Shown here: piece by piece, positions 25,989 through 33,750 of the stretch
Layout of the letters: the number at the start of each line of letters is the position of its first letter
How positions within the stretch are numbered: position 1 is the stretch's first letter
NCBI RefSeq assembly: GCF_004307995.1
Contig: NZ_SIRE01000025.1
Span: forward strand, 1 to 64,000
DNA: 64,000 bases
Direction: 5' to 3'
From: Paenibacillus thalictri
Lineage (GTDB): Bacteria > Bacillota > Bacilli > Paenibacillales > NBRC-103111
The notes under the pieces: model-generated
Seen by the model: only the letters and a program-made list of their open reading frames with translations
The model's database searches: none
What the model was told of the DNA's origin: nothing
Position numbers and translations under genes: made by a program

Positions 25989-26141
25989 TTAGCTGACCTG
26001 CGCTTTCGATTGGTCGAAGCTGACTTTAAGTTGGCGCCGTATGATTTCATCCATCAGCAGCTTGATGAATTCGTCCTCCAGCTTTAAATCTATAGCTTTA
26101 AAATAGGAATCTATCAATACTTCATTGCTGATCATTCTCAT
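25989..26141 (-). CDS. sda: Sporulation histidine kinase inhibitor Sda
   Basis: A 50-residue checkpoint protein that binds the sporulation kinases (KinA type) and blocks phosphotransfer to Spo0F when DNA replication is disturbed. The sequence MRMISNEVLIDSYFKAIDLK and the following helix with FIKLLMDEIIRRQL match the two-helix hairpin of Bacillus Sda (ISDELLIESYFKA ... FIELIENEIKRR). AGGAG lies 8 bases before the ATG. Its upstream region carries a LexA-type box and DnaA boxes. Short length makes it easy to miss in automated calls. Confidence 0.9.
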   Translation of the reverse strand: MRMISNEVLIDSYFKAIDLKLEDEFIKLLMDEIIRRQLKVSFDQSKAQVS

Positions 26142-26172
26142 ATGGCCAGCTCCTAATCATTGGAAATTTACT

Positions 26173-26210
26173 ATTATATTAGCATGGTCATTATAGTAGA
26201 ACAAGCGTTC
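26173..26210 (-). promoter_or_regulatory. sda promoter with LexA-type SOS box
   Basis: Two perfect TATAAT boxes on the minus strand (26190-26195 and 26173-26178) flank the sda start region. AGAACAAGCGTTCC (26198-26211) matches the Gram-positive LexA/DinR box CGAACRNRYGTTYC at 13 of 14 positions, and its core GAAC-N4-GTTC (26199-26210) lies in the spacer of the first promoter. This predicts direct SOS induction of sda. Confidence 0.65.
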
Positions 26211-26212
26211 CG

Positions 26213-26311
26213 ATATCCACAGCTTTTTGTGGACATCCTGTGTGCAACTTGTTAATATGTGTCAAAAACTGTCTGTTTTCGGGGTGAATAGTGTGGATAA
26301 AGTTATGCACA
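26213..26311. promoter_or_regulatory. DnaA-box cluster upstream of sda
   Basis: One perfect DnaA box (TTATCCACA, minus strand, 26292-26300), one with a single mismatch 2 bases away (TTATGCACA, 26303-26311), another single-mismatch box next to the promoter (ATATCCACA, 26213-26221) and a two-mismatch box (26228-26236). Bacillus sda is known to be controlled by DnaA, so the cluster fits the gene. Confidence 0.75.
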
Positions 26312-26436
26312 CCCTTGCCTTGCTTGTTAGTGATAAAAAAAAATGATCGGAATCCGATATGTGAACAAAAAAACGACTGTGCAGATATCATATCCGCTCA
26401 GCCGCTTTGGCTTATTTTTTCATAACCCGAAAACCG

Positions 26437-27843
26437 CTAGGTTGCATTCCCCGCTTGCGTGACCGGCTCGTTTAATAATTGCTCCAAGCGGCGGCAAAAC
26501 CGCTCCTGGTCATACACGTTCGACAGAAACAACATCACTTCTCTTTGAATGAGCTTGAGCTGCCTGTTGCTTAAACCGATCTCGTTAATCATGCTGTAGG
26601 TCGAAGCGATCTCCCTGTACATCATAAACCGCGCCGGGCGGTAATCAAGCTCTTCCTCCTGCGTCTCCGCAACCAGGCGGTGTGCCGGGAGGTAGTAAGT
26701 GCTTTTCCGCAGCATCAGCTGAATCTCGTAAGAAGCCAGAAATTGCAAGAGTCTCTTTGCCGCCTCCTTGTGCGCCGATCTGCTGTTGACCGCTAGCCCT
26801 GTAATGACCAGCGGCGTTTTGGAGTTGTTCAACCGCGGCAATGGAGCCACTTCAAACAGCAGAGAAGAACGCTTCAGCTCGTTCAAAAAATAATAAGTCG
26901 TCATAATGACCGACACTTTCTCCTCCTTGAATAAGGCTTCAGCATCCGCATCGCTTTCGGACAGCATCCTCGGGAACACGTCGGCATCGGCCAGCATCTT
27001 CCGGCACAGCTCCAACCCTTCCAGCACCGCGCTCTCACGCAAACGATATCTCCCGCTCCCGTCCGGTTTTACAGCCGCGCCGCTCTGCAGCATAAATACA
27101 GGCCAGCGGTTGCGCGACGGCAAATAGAAATAAAAGCCGAATCTTCTTTCTTGTACCGCCAGCCTTTTGCCTGCCTCAAATAAATCGTCCCAGGTCCAGC
27201 TGCCGTCCGGCTCGGGCAGCAGCTTTTCTCTGAAATGGGCCTTGTTATAGCAAAGGATAACGGGCGAATAAATAAAAGGCTGAACAAGCAGCCGCCCGTT
27301 CACGGTAAACGGCTTAGTTAAAAACGGATGGCAAACATCAGCGGCATCCAGCGGCTCAAATAGCTCCGTGCACTCCGCCTCCACAAAATCCTGATAATTG
27401 GTATTGCTCATCATGACGACATCCAGCATACCGGCTTCCATATACTGCATAAGCGCACCGCCATAACCGTATAAAGGAAGCGCCACCAATTGAATGGCGA
27501 TTTGCGGATATTGCGAGTGGAACCGCTCGACTATGGAATCGATGATCGTACTTTCGGTCAGCTCGCTGCAATACCCGAACCGTACGGTAAGTTTCATCTG
27601 CTCCGGCAGCATCTTCACCTTGTTACCGACGCGCGGGATTTTTTCGATAAGCCCCTCCTCAACAAGCGCCTCCAACCCTCTGCGGACCGAGTTGTTGCCG
27701 AGTTGAAACCGCTTCTCCAAGTCGTCTTCCGAAGGCAGATACGTTCCGACGGACAGCTGACCGGAGACGATGCCGTCGCGCAGCGAATGGATCATCGCTT
27801 TGATTCTATCCTGAAAGCCTTTGCGAATTGTTTTTTTTGTCAT
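26437..27843 (-). CDS. GntR-type DNA-binding / solute-binding fusion regulator
   Basis: A cytosolic 468-residue protein. Residues about 5-75 are a GntR-family winged helix (YLPSEDDLEKRFQLGNNSVRRGLEALVEEG split over two helices). Residues 85-450 are a family 1 extracellular solute-binding domain (VRFGYCSELTES ... LDVVMMSNTNYQDF). There is no signal peptide, so the sugar-binding module is used inside the cell as the effector domain. ATG 27843 with GGGG upstream is preferred over one 21 bases earlier. It lies downstream of the beta-helix enzyme on the same strand with its own promoter flanked by direct repeats. Likely ligand: an oligosaccharide or multiple-sugar product. Confidence 0.85.
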   Translation of the reverse strand: MTKKTIRKGFQDRIKAMIHSLRDGIVSGQLSVGTYLPSEDDLEKRFQLGNNSVRRGLEALVEEGLIEKIPRVGNKVKMLPEQMKLTVRFGYCSELTESTIIDSIVERFHSQYPQIAIQLVALPLYGYGGALMQYMEAGMLDVVMMSNTNYQDFVEAECTELFEPLDAADVCHPFLTKPFTVNGRLLVQPFIYSPVILCYNKAHFREKLLPEPDGSWTWDDLFEAGKRLAVQERRFGFYFYLPSRNRWPVFMLQSGAAVKPDGSGRYRLRESAVLEGLELCRKMLADADVFPRMLSESDADAEALFKEEKVSVIMTTYYFLNELKRSSLLFEVAPLPRLNNSKTPLVITGLAVNSRSAHKEAAKRLLQFLASYEIQLMLRKSTYYLPAHRLVAETQEEELDYRPARFMMYREIASTYSMINEIGLSNRQLKLIQREVMLFLSNVYDQERFCRRLEQLLNEPVTQAGNAT

Positions 27844-27887
27844 GATTACCCCGCTTGTACGCATGCTTTTTCACGTAAGTCCGACCA

Positions 27888-27952
27888 CGCATAGATTCGC
27901 ATTTAGCATATCGAAATTCATACGCTTGCACAAGTACCGCAGGGATTCGCAT
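27888..27952 (-). promoter_or_regulatory. promoter of the GntR fusion gene, flanked by direct repeats
   Basis: On the minus strand TTGTGC (27928-27933), 17-base spacer and TATGCT (27905-27910) form a weak promoter. Two 15-base direct repeats, CGCATAGATTCGCAT (27888-27902) and CGCAGGGATTCGCAT (27938-27952), 13/15 identical and 50 bases apart, bracket it. They are candidate operators for autoregulation. Confidence 0.5.
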
Positions 27953-28019
27953 ACAATTTTCCGCGGAACATCTTTGCAGTTCTATCAACTCGGAACGGGA
28001 CTTGCGCTGCACATCCGGC

Positions 28020-29726
28020 TTATTGCCCCCAAACTTCAACTTCGGTTAAACTGTTCCAGTTATTGCCCGTGTTGCCATGACCGACAATGCGCACATAACG
28101 TGCCGACAAATCGGCAAAATCGAAGGTTTGCAGCGTATTATTCGCGGCGTTGTGAAGGCCTGCCCCCTGCGTTGTCCAGTTCGTATTGTCCGGCGAAGTC
28201 TGGATGTCGAAAGTGAACGTACGCGAGGCGCCGTCATAAAAGGCGATTTTGACAAAAGCGACGGTTTTAGCGGCTCCCAGATCCAGCTTGAGCCACGCCC
28301 CATCCCCTTCGCCCGACCAGCGCGTGCTCAGGTTGCCGTCTACCGCATTGGCCGGCACGTTGGTATCGGAGGTGCTTGCCGTCACGTTGCTCCCGGCAAT
28401 GCTGAACTTGGCGTTGGAGGCGCCTGTACCCGCCAACGTCGTGGCGGACGCGGCAGCGCTGGCCGCCGATGCGTTGCCTGCCGCATCTTTGGCTCTAACC
28501 GTGTAGCTGTAAGTGGTGCTTGGCGATAATCCCGTATCGCTTGCCGAGGTGCCGGTTACATTTTTCAAAAAACTGCCGCCCCTGTAAATATCGTAGCCGG
28601 TCACACCCACATTGTCGGTGGAGGCGGTCCAGCTCAAGTTGATCTGACTGCCGGATACCGCCACGGCGGAAAGCCCGGCAGGGATGCTGGGAGCCGCCGT
28701 ATCGCCGCCTCCGCAGCTCGTATAAGCAGTAACCGCTCCCGTATACATGGCGGAGGCGCTGACGGGATTGCGCGTATTGCCGCATACTTTAGCCGAACCC
28801 GCTTTCACGTTAACGACGTATCCGGCAGCAATATCCATATAAACGGTGTTGCCGTAAAAATCGTTGTCGTAACCCCAGCCCGGCTGGCGTTCATTCGTTT
28901 GGAAAGCGTCGTTGATTTGTGCATTGCCGTTGCGGTAACCGATGTTGTTGCGGATGATGTTGTTGTTTCCTTTCACATCCATAAAGCTGTCCGCCGAATT
29001 GGCGCCGCTGATGCCGGTGCCGTTAAACGTGTTGCCCTCAATGACCGCTCCGGTCGAACCTTCTTTGATGTCGATCGATTCAGCTCTCACGTTTGGACCG
29101 ATTGTATTGTTCTTCACCACATTATAATCGGTTTCTTTCGCATAAGTGCTCCATTTGCCGTAATCGGAGCCGATATAGACGCCTTCCCCATACTCCGGAT
29201 TGACGGTTCCGGCATCGTGGATATATGAATTTTGGATCGTATTATACGAGCTGCCGTCGCGAAAATGGACCGCCTCTTCCCCGATGTTATACACCTCAGC
29301 GCCGTCGATCATCGTATGGTTAGAGTGGTCCAGCATGATGCCTTTTTTGGCATTGGTGATTTTCACGTTTTTGACCACCCAATAATCGCCGGTGATGTAC
29401 AGCGTATAGTTGCTGCCGGTGCCTCCTGCATCAAGAATCGCCTTATTCGCGGCATTGGACTGAATGGTAATCGGGTTGGCCGCCGTCCCGTTGGCGCTGG
29501 CGGTGAAATGGCCGGAGAACGTCACCCCGTCGGCTAAAGTGATGACATCGCCCGCGGCGGCGCTTGATAATGCCGAGGTCAGACAAGAAGCCGTGCTGCA
29601 TGTCGTTGAAGCAGCCAAAGCCTGCTGCTGATGTACGCCAAGTGCCGCCAACAATGCCGTCATGCCAAGCAATGCGGAAGCACCCCATCCAACCGAACGT
29701 TTTTTCGAAAACATATTGTTTATCAT
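28020..29726 (-). CDS. Secreted right-handed beta-helix polysaccharide lyase-like enzyme
   Basis: An exported 568-residue protein. A signal peptide ends near QQALAA (about 38). A right-handed parallel beta-helix follows (about 40-320) with N/D/G-rich turns such as IQNSYIHDAG, VKNNTIGPN and IEGNTFNGTG; then a fibronectin type III domain (about 325-415, SAVAVSGSQINLSWTAS) and an F5/8 discoidin-like carbohydrate-binding domain (about 425-568, AVDGNLSTRWSGEG). The fold is that of pectate, alginate (PL6) or chondroitin lyases; I cannot fix the substrate. RBS AGGAGGG at 29726. The upstream leader has a cre-like site. With the PL7 surface protein it suggests uronate-polymer use. Confidence 0.8.
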   Translation of the reverse strand: MINNMFSKKRSVGWGASALLGMTALLAALGVHQQQALAASTTCSTASCLTSALSSAAAGDVITLADGVTFSGHFTASANGTAANPITIQSNAANKAILDAGGTGSNYTLYITGDYWVVKNVKITNAKKGIMLDHSNHTMIDGAEVYNIGEEAVHFRDGSSYNTIQNSYIHDAGTVNPEYGEGVYIGSDYGKWSTYAKETDYNVVKNNTIGPNVRAESIDIKEGSTGAVIEGNTFNGTGISGANSADSFMDVKGNNNIIRNNIGYRNGNAQINDAFQTNERQPGWGYDNDFYGNTVYMDIAAGYVVNVKAGSAKVCGNTRNPVSASAMYTGAVTAYTSCGGGDTAAPSIPAGLSAVAVSGSQINLSWTASTDNVGVTGYDIYRGGSFLKNVTGTSASDTGLSPSTTYSYTVRAKDAAGNASAASAAASATTLAGTGASNAKFSIAGSNVTASTSDTNVPANAVDGNLSTRWSGEGDGAWLKLDLGAAKTVAFVKIAFYDGASRTFTFDIQTSPDNTNWTTQGAGLHNAANNTLQTFDFADLSARYVRIVGHGNTGNNWNSLTEVEVWGQ

Positions 29727-29799
29727 CCGAAAAGCCCTCCTAGTCACAAATGAGATTTGTTAATACCGACCCTGGAGCAGTGCAAAGTTGTATCCACAA

Positions 29800-29815
29800 T
29801 AGTAAGCGTTTTCAA
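29800..29815 (-). promoter_or_regulatory. candidate cre site (CcpA) of the beta-helix enzyme
   Basis: Minus-strand TTGAAAACGCTTACTA fits the consensus WTGNNARCGNWWWCAW except at one base. It lies about 90 bases after the predicted transcription start, where bound CcpA would block elongation. Confidence 0.6.
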
Positions 29816-29911
29816 AAACATCTTTAAAAGCTGCCTTCTGACTCTCAACTCCTTTCCAAAGCAATTGATGCTGTATCAATCGTCGGAAATTGTAACCCCC
29901 ATCTAACCCTT

Positions 29912-29941
29912 ATATTAGTACTTTTCTTTTTGTATTGTCAA
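29912..29941 (-). promoter_or_regulatory. promoter of the beta-helix enzyme
   Basis: Perfect TTGACA (29936-29941), 18-base spacer, TAATAT (29912-29917) on the minus strand. The 5' leader would be about 180 bases and contains the cre-like site. Confidence 0.6.
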
Positions 29942-29972
29942 TAAATTGAAATTAATCCTTTTTTGCTCACAC

Positions 29973-30018
29973 AAAAATTCCCGGCCAGCACATGTCATCC
30001 ATGCACCATCCGGGAATT
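29973..30018 (-). terminator. terminator of the IscA-like gene
   Basis: AATTCCCGG (29976-29984) pairs with CCGGGAATT (30010-30018). The minus strand continues with TTTTTGTGTG. Confidence 0.8.
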
Positions 30019-30039
30019 CGTTATTTTACTTCGATGGGG

Positions 30040-30417
30040 TTACACTTGAGCCGGCTCATCGTCACACTTCTGAGCGTCGGCTTCCTGGGTTTTCGCCGTG
30101 CGGAACGAGCTGCCGCAGCCGCATGTGGCGATGGCATTCGGATTATGAATAGTAAACCCGCCGCCCATGCCTGTATCTTTGAAGTCGATTTCAACGCCGT
30201 TCAGCACCAGTGCGCTTTCTTTGTCCACAACGACCTTTAAGCCATCGGTTTCAAACGTCAGATCGTTATCCTGCTCTACGTCATCAAAGCCCATGCTGTA
30301 TGACAAACCGCTGCACCCGCCGCCCTTGACGCCAAGACGCAAAAACAGATTGGGCGTCTCCTCCGCGGCGATCACTTCTTTTATTTTATGATTAGCTGCT
30401 TCACTAATAGTAATCAT
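30040..30417 (-). CDS. A-type iron-sulfur carrier (HesB/IscA family)
   Basis: A small Fe-S carrier (125 residues) that accepts clusters from the SUF scaffold and hands them to target proteins. The three conserved cysteines of the A-type family are visible: C35 in GGGCSGLSY and C99/C101 in CGCGSSF near the C-terminus. A 20-residue polar tail after the CGC motif (with an extra Cys) is longer than in IscA/ErpA. RBS GGGAGGAA. Monocistronic. Bacillus YutM is the likely counterpart, in keeping with the nearby yutI- and yutJ-like genes. Confidence 0.92.
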   Translation of the reverse strand: MITISEAANHKIKEVIAAEETPNLFLRLGVKGGGCSGLSYSMGFDDVEQDNDLTFETDGLKVVVDKESALVLNGVEIDFKDTGMGGGFTIHNPNAIATCGCGSSFRTAKTQEADAQKCDDEPAQV

Positions 30418-30542
30418 ATTGTATTCCTCCCTTATGGCGAGATAAGAACGTTTGAATTTATATCTCTTAAGAAAAAAAGCCCTTCTATATGCAGTATACT
30501 CCGTTCCACCGCATACCTCAAGGGCGTCTTAACGTTATGTGA

Positions 30543-30713
30543 TTATCTAAGCTCATAATACTGAAGCAGAAGCTTGTCGAGCTTCTTGCTGCAAGCTTGT
30601 ACGTCCGGATGCAGAAAGCCAAGCTGTTCTCCGAGCAAATTCATTTGCTTGCGGACAATTTCTATCTCAATGGAAAGCGCCGTCCGTGAATCGGGGGATA
30701 CCGCCAAAACCAA
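30543..30713 (-). CDS. Spo0E-like aspartyl-phosphate phosphatase
   Basis: A small two-helix protein (about 56 residues) that dephosphorylates Spo0A~P and so delays sporulation. The region IEIEIVRKQMNLLGEQLG, then HPDVQACSKKLDKLLLQYY, has the spacing and the S-x-x-L-D signature (CSKKLDKLL) of the family. A promoter-like TATACT (30753-30758) puts the message start near 30746, so translation must begin inside the frame. The TTG at 30713, 8 bases after AGGTGG, is chosen but is uncertain; starts up to 30746 are open. Together with sda it gives the window two sporulation brakes. Confidence 0.75.
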   Translation of the reverse strand: MVLAVSPDSRTALSIEIEIVRKQMNLLGEQLGFLHPDVQACSKKLDKLLLQYYELR

Positions 30714-30864
30714 CACCTGCACCACCTTTAAACTTATCATTTCCAATACAATAGTATACCCGAATGTATTCCAGAAGAAAATACATTTTTAGCAAAAATT
30801 TTATGAAATTCCAGCAAACTTTGACGATTTTCTACTGCCGGTCTATTTTTATCAAACGTATGTG

Positions 30865-30893
30865 TTGCCGCGTCCCATTTGGAGGTTTATAAT
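30865..30893 (+). promoter_or_regulatory. promoter of the mqnE leader
   Basis: TTGCCG (30865-30870), 17-base spacer, perfect TATAAT (30888-30893). The start near 30900 leaves an untranslated leader of about 310 bases before mqnE. Confidence 0.6.
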
Positions 30894-30899
30894 AAGAAA

Positions 30900-31208
30900 A
30901 GCTTCCGATTCTCTCGGGTTTTACAGTATGTTGCTTTTCTTGCAAAACCGCACCAAAGTGCTGCCACGGCGGCACGGCGTTTTCTTACGCGGGACTTTGT
31001 GCAAGGTTTCACAGCTTGTGAATAACATCGCACGATTCATGGATACCACGGTACAAGCGAGTTCTTTTCAGACTGCCGGTTTATTGCGGTGAACCGTCCG
31101 GCTGCGAACTCATAAAGACCGGTATGGTTACAGGAGAATCGGGCGGAACGGCGTGATATTTCTCAGAAGTTGTACATTCGTTTTATCAATTCATTTGGAG
31201 GTGGCTTT
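30900..31208 (+). ncRNA. Long structured 5' leader of mqnE, unknown class
   Basis: About 310 bases without a credible gene. Pairing is extensive. A 14-bp helix (AAACC plus GCACCAAAGT at 30945-30959, with ACTTTGTGC and GGTTT at 30994-31009) closes two hairpins: GTGCTGC-CACG-GCGGCAC (30958-30975) and GCGT-TTTCTT-ACGC (30977-30990). Further on, GAGTTC/GAACTC (31059-31064, 31106-31111) encloses CGGTT/AACCG. GAGAA/TTCTC (31134-31164) lies next to the ribosome site. I recognise no known riboswitch or T-box motif. It may be a regulatory leader for menaquinone synthesis. Confidence 0.45.
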
Positions 31209-32309
31209 ATGAGCATTATATTAAACGAGACCGACCGCCGGATGGCGGAAATTGCTGAGAAGGTTGAGCATGGAGAGCGTTTGTCCAAAGAGGACGGCGT
31301 GTTTTTGTACGGATCCGACGATCTATTGACGATTGGCCAGCTCGCCAACAAAGTAAACCTGCGCAAAAACGGCAAAAAAGTGTATTTTATTGAAAATATG
31401 AGCCTTTATTTCACAAACGTTTGCGAAGCGCATTGCGCATTCTGCCATTATCGCCGGGACGAAGGCGAAGAAGGCGCGTTTACGCTGACGCCGGAGCAAA
31501 TGTTCGAATATATTGATGAGCACCTTCAACCGGGCATGCAGGAATTCCATATTACGGGCGGCCATAATACGCATGTCTCCTTTGACTATTACCTCGGTTA
31601 TGTACGCGCTCTGAAGCAACGTTATCCGCATATGTCGATTAAAGCGCACACCGCGGCGGAAATTGAGTTTTTTTCGCGCATTAGCGGGTTAAGCTATAAA
31701 GAAGTGCTGCAAACTTTGGTGGATGCGGGGCTCAGCACGCTTACCGGGGGCGGAGCGGAAATTTTGTCCGAACGTTACCGTCAGAAGATGGGCGTCGGCA
31801 AAGCAACTACGGAACAATGGCTGGAGGTGCAGCGTACCGCTCACAGCCTTGGCATGAAAACACATGCCACGATGTTGTACGGATCCATCGAAACGATGGA
31901 GGAACGCATTCAGCACATGATTTATTTGCGCGAAATTCAAGACGATACGGACGGTTTCCTTGTGTTCATCCCTAATGCCGTACAACCGGCCAGCGTCAGC
32001 GCAGGGATCAAACGCCGGGTATCCGCGTTTGACGATTTGAAAACCATCGCGATCAGCAGACTCATGCTTGACAATATTCAACATATAAAAGCTTACTTCA
32101 TCAATTTGGGCACGCAAATTACGCAAATTGCCTTGACCTACGGGGCTTCGGACGTTCACGGCACGATCGTCAAGGAACGTATCAGCCATGCGGCGGGCGC
32201 ATTGTCTCCGGAAGGCCTGACACGCGATGAATTGGTATTCCTGGTGAAAGGTGCGGGCCGTATCCCTGTCGAACGCGATACGTTCTATAACGAGCTTAAA
32301 GTATACTAG
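31209..32309 (+). CDS. mqnE: Aminofutalosine synthase
   Basis: Radical SAM enzyme (366 residues) that joins 3-[(1-carboxyvinyl)oxy]benzoate to the SAM adenosyl group, giving aminofutalosine in the futalosine pathway to menaquinone. The [4Fe-4S]/SAM site is CEAHCAFC (C72, C76, C79). The His-rich HITGGHNTH segment and the C-terminal ASDVHGT block fit the MqnE/MqnC family, with length and start favouring MqnE. ATG 31209 follows GGAGGTGG. It is followed by an NDH-2-like gene 32 bases later, linking quinone supply with quinone use. CofH-like or MqnC function is the main alternative. Confidence 0.9.
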   Translation: MSIILNETDRRMAEIAEKVEHGERLSKEDGVFLYGSDDLLTIGQLANKVNLRKNGKKVYFIENMSLYFTNVCEAHCAFCHYRRDEGEEGAFTLTPEQMFEYIDEHLQPGMQEFHITGGHNTHVSFDYYLGYVRALKQRYPHMSIKAHTAAEIEFFSRISGLSYKEVLQTLVDAGLSTLTGGGAEILSERYRQKMGVGKATTEQWLEVQRTAHSLGMKTHATMLYGSIETMEERIQHMIYLREIQDDTDGFLVFIPNAVQPASVSAGIKRRVSAFDDLKTIAISRLMLDNIQHIKAYFINLGTQITQIALTYGASDVHGTIVKERISHAAGALSPEGLTRDELVFLVKGAGRIPVERDTFYNELKVY

Positions 32310-32341
32310 TCTACAGCATAGAAAGAGAAAGGATTGCTATC

Positions 32342-33406
32342 ATGAAGAAGCTGGTCATTTTAGGCGGGGGTTATGGGGGTTACCAAATTGCAACCAACTT
32401 GCTTGAAAGAGGACTTCCGCACGATGTGCTGATGGTGATGGTCGACCGGATGCCTTTCCAAGGCTTGAAGACCGAATATTATGCTTTGGCGGCGGGAACT
32501 GTGCCGGAGACGGAAGTGCGTGTGCAATATCCGATCGATCCCAGGCTGATTTTAAAGTTCGGGGAAGTCACCGGGGTCGATCTGGACACCAAAACAATTA
32601 GGTTTGAAAACGATCAGCCGCTCACTTACGATTACATGGTTATTTCACTTGGGTGTGTGGACAAGTACCACGGCTTGCCGGGTGCCGCCGAATATTCCTG
32701 CAGCATTCAAACGATGGCCTCCACCCGCTCGACCTATCAGAAGGTCAATAACGTCTCCCCATACGGTCAAATTACCATTGTGGGCGGCGGGCTCAGCGGT
32801 GTGGAGATGGCCGCGGAACTACGCGAAGCTCGCCCTGATTTGAACATCCGCATATTGGATAGAGGACCGAGCATTTTATCGGCGTTCCCCGGTAAGCTGC
32901 AGCAGTATGTTCGCGAGTGGATGATGGATCATGAGATCGAGATGCGCTCCCACGTTTCGCTTTGCAGGCTGGAGGGCAATATATTGCACAACCAGGATGA
33001 GCAGATTTTGACCGACGTGACGGTTTGGACGGCCGGCATTCAGCCGAATCCGATTGTCCAGCAGTTCGACTTGCCCAAGGATACGCAAGGCCGGCTGACG
33101 ATCAACAACTATCATCAGCTGCCGTCGCATCCGGAAGTGTATGTTGTCGGCGACTGCGCAAGTCTGCCTTTCTCGCCAAGCGCTCAAGCGGCCCAAGCCC
33201 AAGGGAAACAAGTCGTCGAAGTGCTTAAAGCCGTATGGAAAAATGAAACCCCTCGGCTTGGTCAAATCAAGCTCAAAGGGGTATTAGGTTCGCTTGGCAA
33301 AAAAGCGGGTTTTGGTTTTATGGGCAAAAGCACGGTAATGACAGGGAAAGTGCCTCGCGCGCTGAAAAGCGGCGTGTTATGGAAATCGAAGAACCATTTC
33401 GGATGA
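32342..33406 (+). CDS. yutJ: NADH dehydrogenase-like FAD oxidoreductase (YutJ type)
   Basis: A type II NADH dehydrogenase-family flavoprotein (354 residues). FAD motif VILGGGYGGYQIA (4-16), NAD motif IVGGGLSGVEMAAEL (about 143-157) and FAD motif VVGDCAS (about 271-277) are visible. It is about 40 residues shorter than the NDH-2 at 23.3 kb, and its C-terminal amphipathic membrane anchor is basic and short. RBS AAAGGA. It is co-directional with mqnE and probably cotranscribed. Neighbouring YuzB and NifU genes reproduce the Bacillus yutJ-yuzB-yutI cluster. True NADH:quinone activity is likely but unproven for this branch. Confidence 0.88.
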   Translation: MKKLVILGGGYGGYQIATNLLERGLPHDVLMVMVDRMPFQGLKTEYYALAAGTVPETEVRVQYPIDPRLILKFGEVTGVDLDTKTIRFENDQPLTYDYMVISLGCVDKYHGLPGAAEYSCSIQTMASTRSTYQKVNNVSPYGQITIVGGGLSGVEMAAELREARPDLNIRILDRGPSILSAFPGKLQQYVREWMMDHEIEMRSHVSLCRLEGNILHNQDEQILTDVTVWTAGIQPNPIVQQFDLPKDTQGRLTINNYHQLPSHPEVYVVGDCASLPFSPSAQAAQAQGKQVVEVLKAVWKNETPRLGQIKLKGVLGSLGKKAGFGFMGKSTVMTGKVPRALKSGVLWKSKNHFG

Positions 33407-33425
33407 TCTCCGCCCGAATTACTTT

Positions 33426-33680
33426 TTAATCGTCAAATAACTTGAGCAGATCTTCGATTTCTTTAATTTTGGCCATAATATGATTATGCAGCTCGTCAGC
33501 TGTTTGCGCGGATATAATTTCGCCGTTAACCAGCGCATACGGATTGGAGAAGCATTCGCCGCAGTTGCCCAAACAGCCGTATTCGATTACGTCGTAATCG
33601 GGATTGCTTTCGAGCGCCTCCATGACGCGGTTGGTTCCATGATGCATATTATTAGTGCAAAATTCTATGATCGGTCTCAT
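33426..33680 (-). CDS. yuzB: YuzB-like (DUF1450) protein
   Basis: An 84-residue cytosolic protein of the YuzB/DUF1450 family. Conserved marks are IEFCTNNMHHG near the N-terminus, EYGCLGNCGECF (four Cys with thioredoxin-like spacing C-x3-C-x2-C) and FALVNGE-like YALVNGEII. The Cys set suggests binding of an Fe-S cluster or a redox role, but function is unknown. ATG 33680 is used, with AAGGTGG upstream. It is divergent from the NifU-like gene across 70 bases and convergent with yutJ, as in the Bacillus cluster. Confidence 0.88.
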   Translation of the reverse strand: MRPIIEFCTNNMHHGTNRVMEALESNPDYDVIEYGCLGNCGECFSNPYALVNGEIISAQTADELHNHIMAKIKEIEDLLKLFDD

Positions 33681-33750
33681 CGGTTGCTCGTCCACCTTAC
33701 TAACCATTTTCATTTTGTGTTTATTGTAATATAATACAAGGAGAAGGGAG

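Noticed and set aside
26400..26425. Plus-strand hairpin AGCC-GCTTT-GGCT followed by TATTTTTT
   Set aside because: It looks like a terminator but no plus-strand gene or promoter leads to it, and the stem is only four base pairs.
30862..31092. 76-codon open frame in the mqnE leader
   Set aside because: It starts before the predicted transcription start, lacks a credible ribosome site and its translation looks like no protein. The region is better explained as structured RNA.
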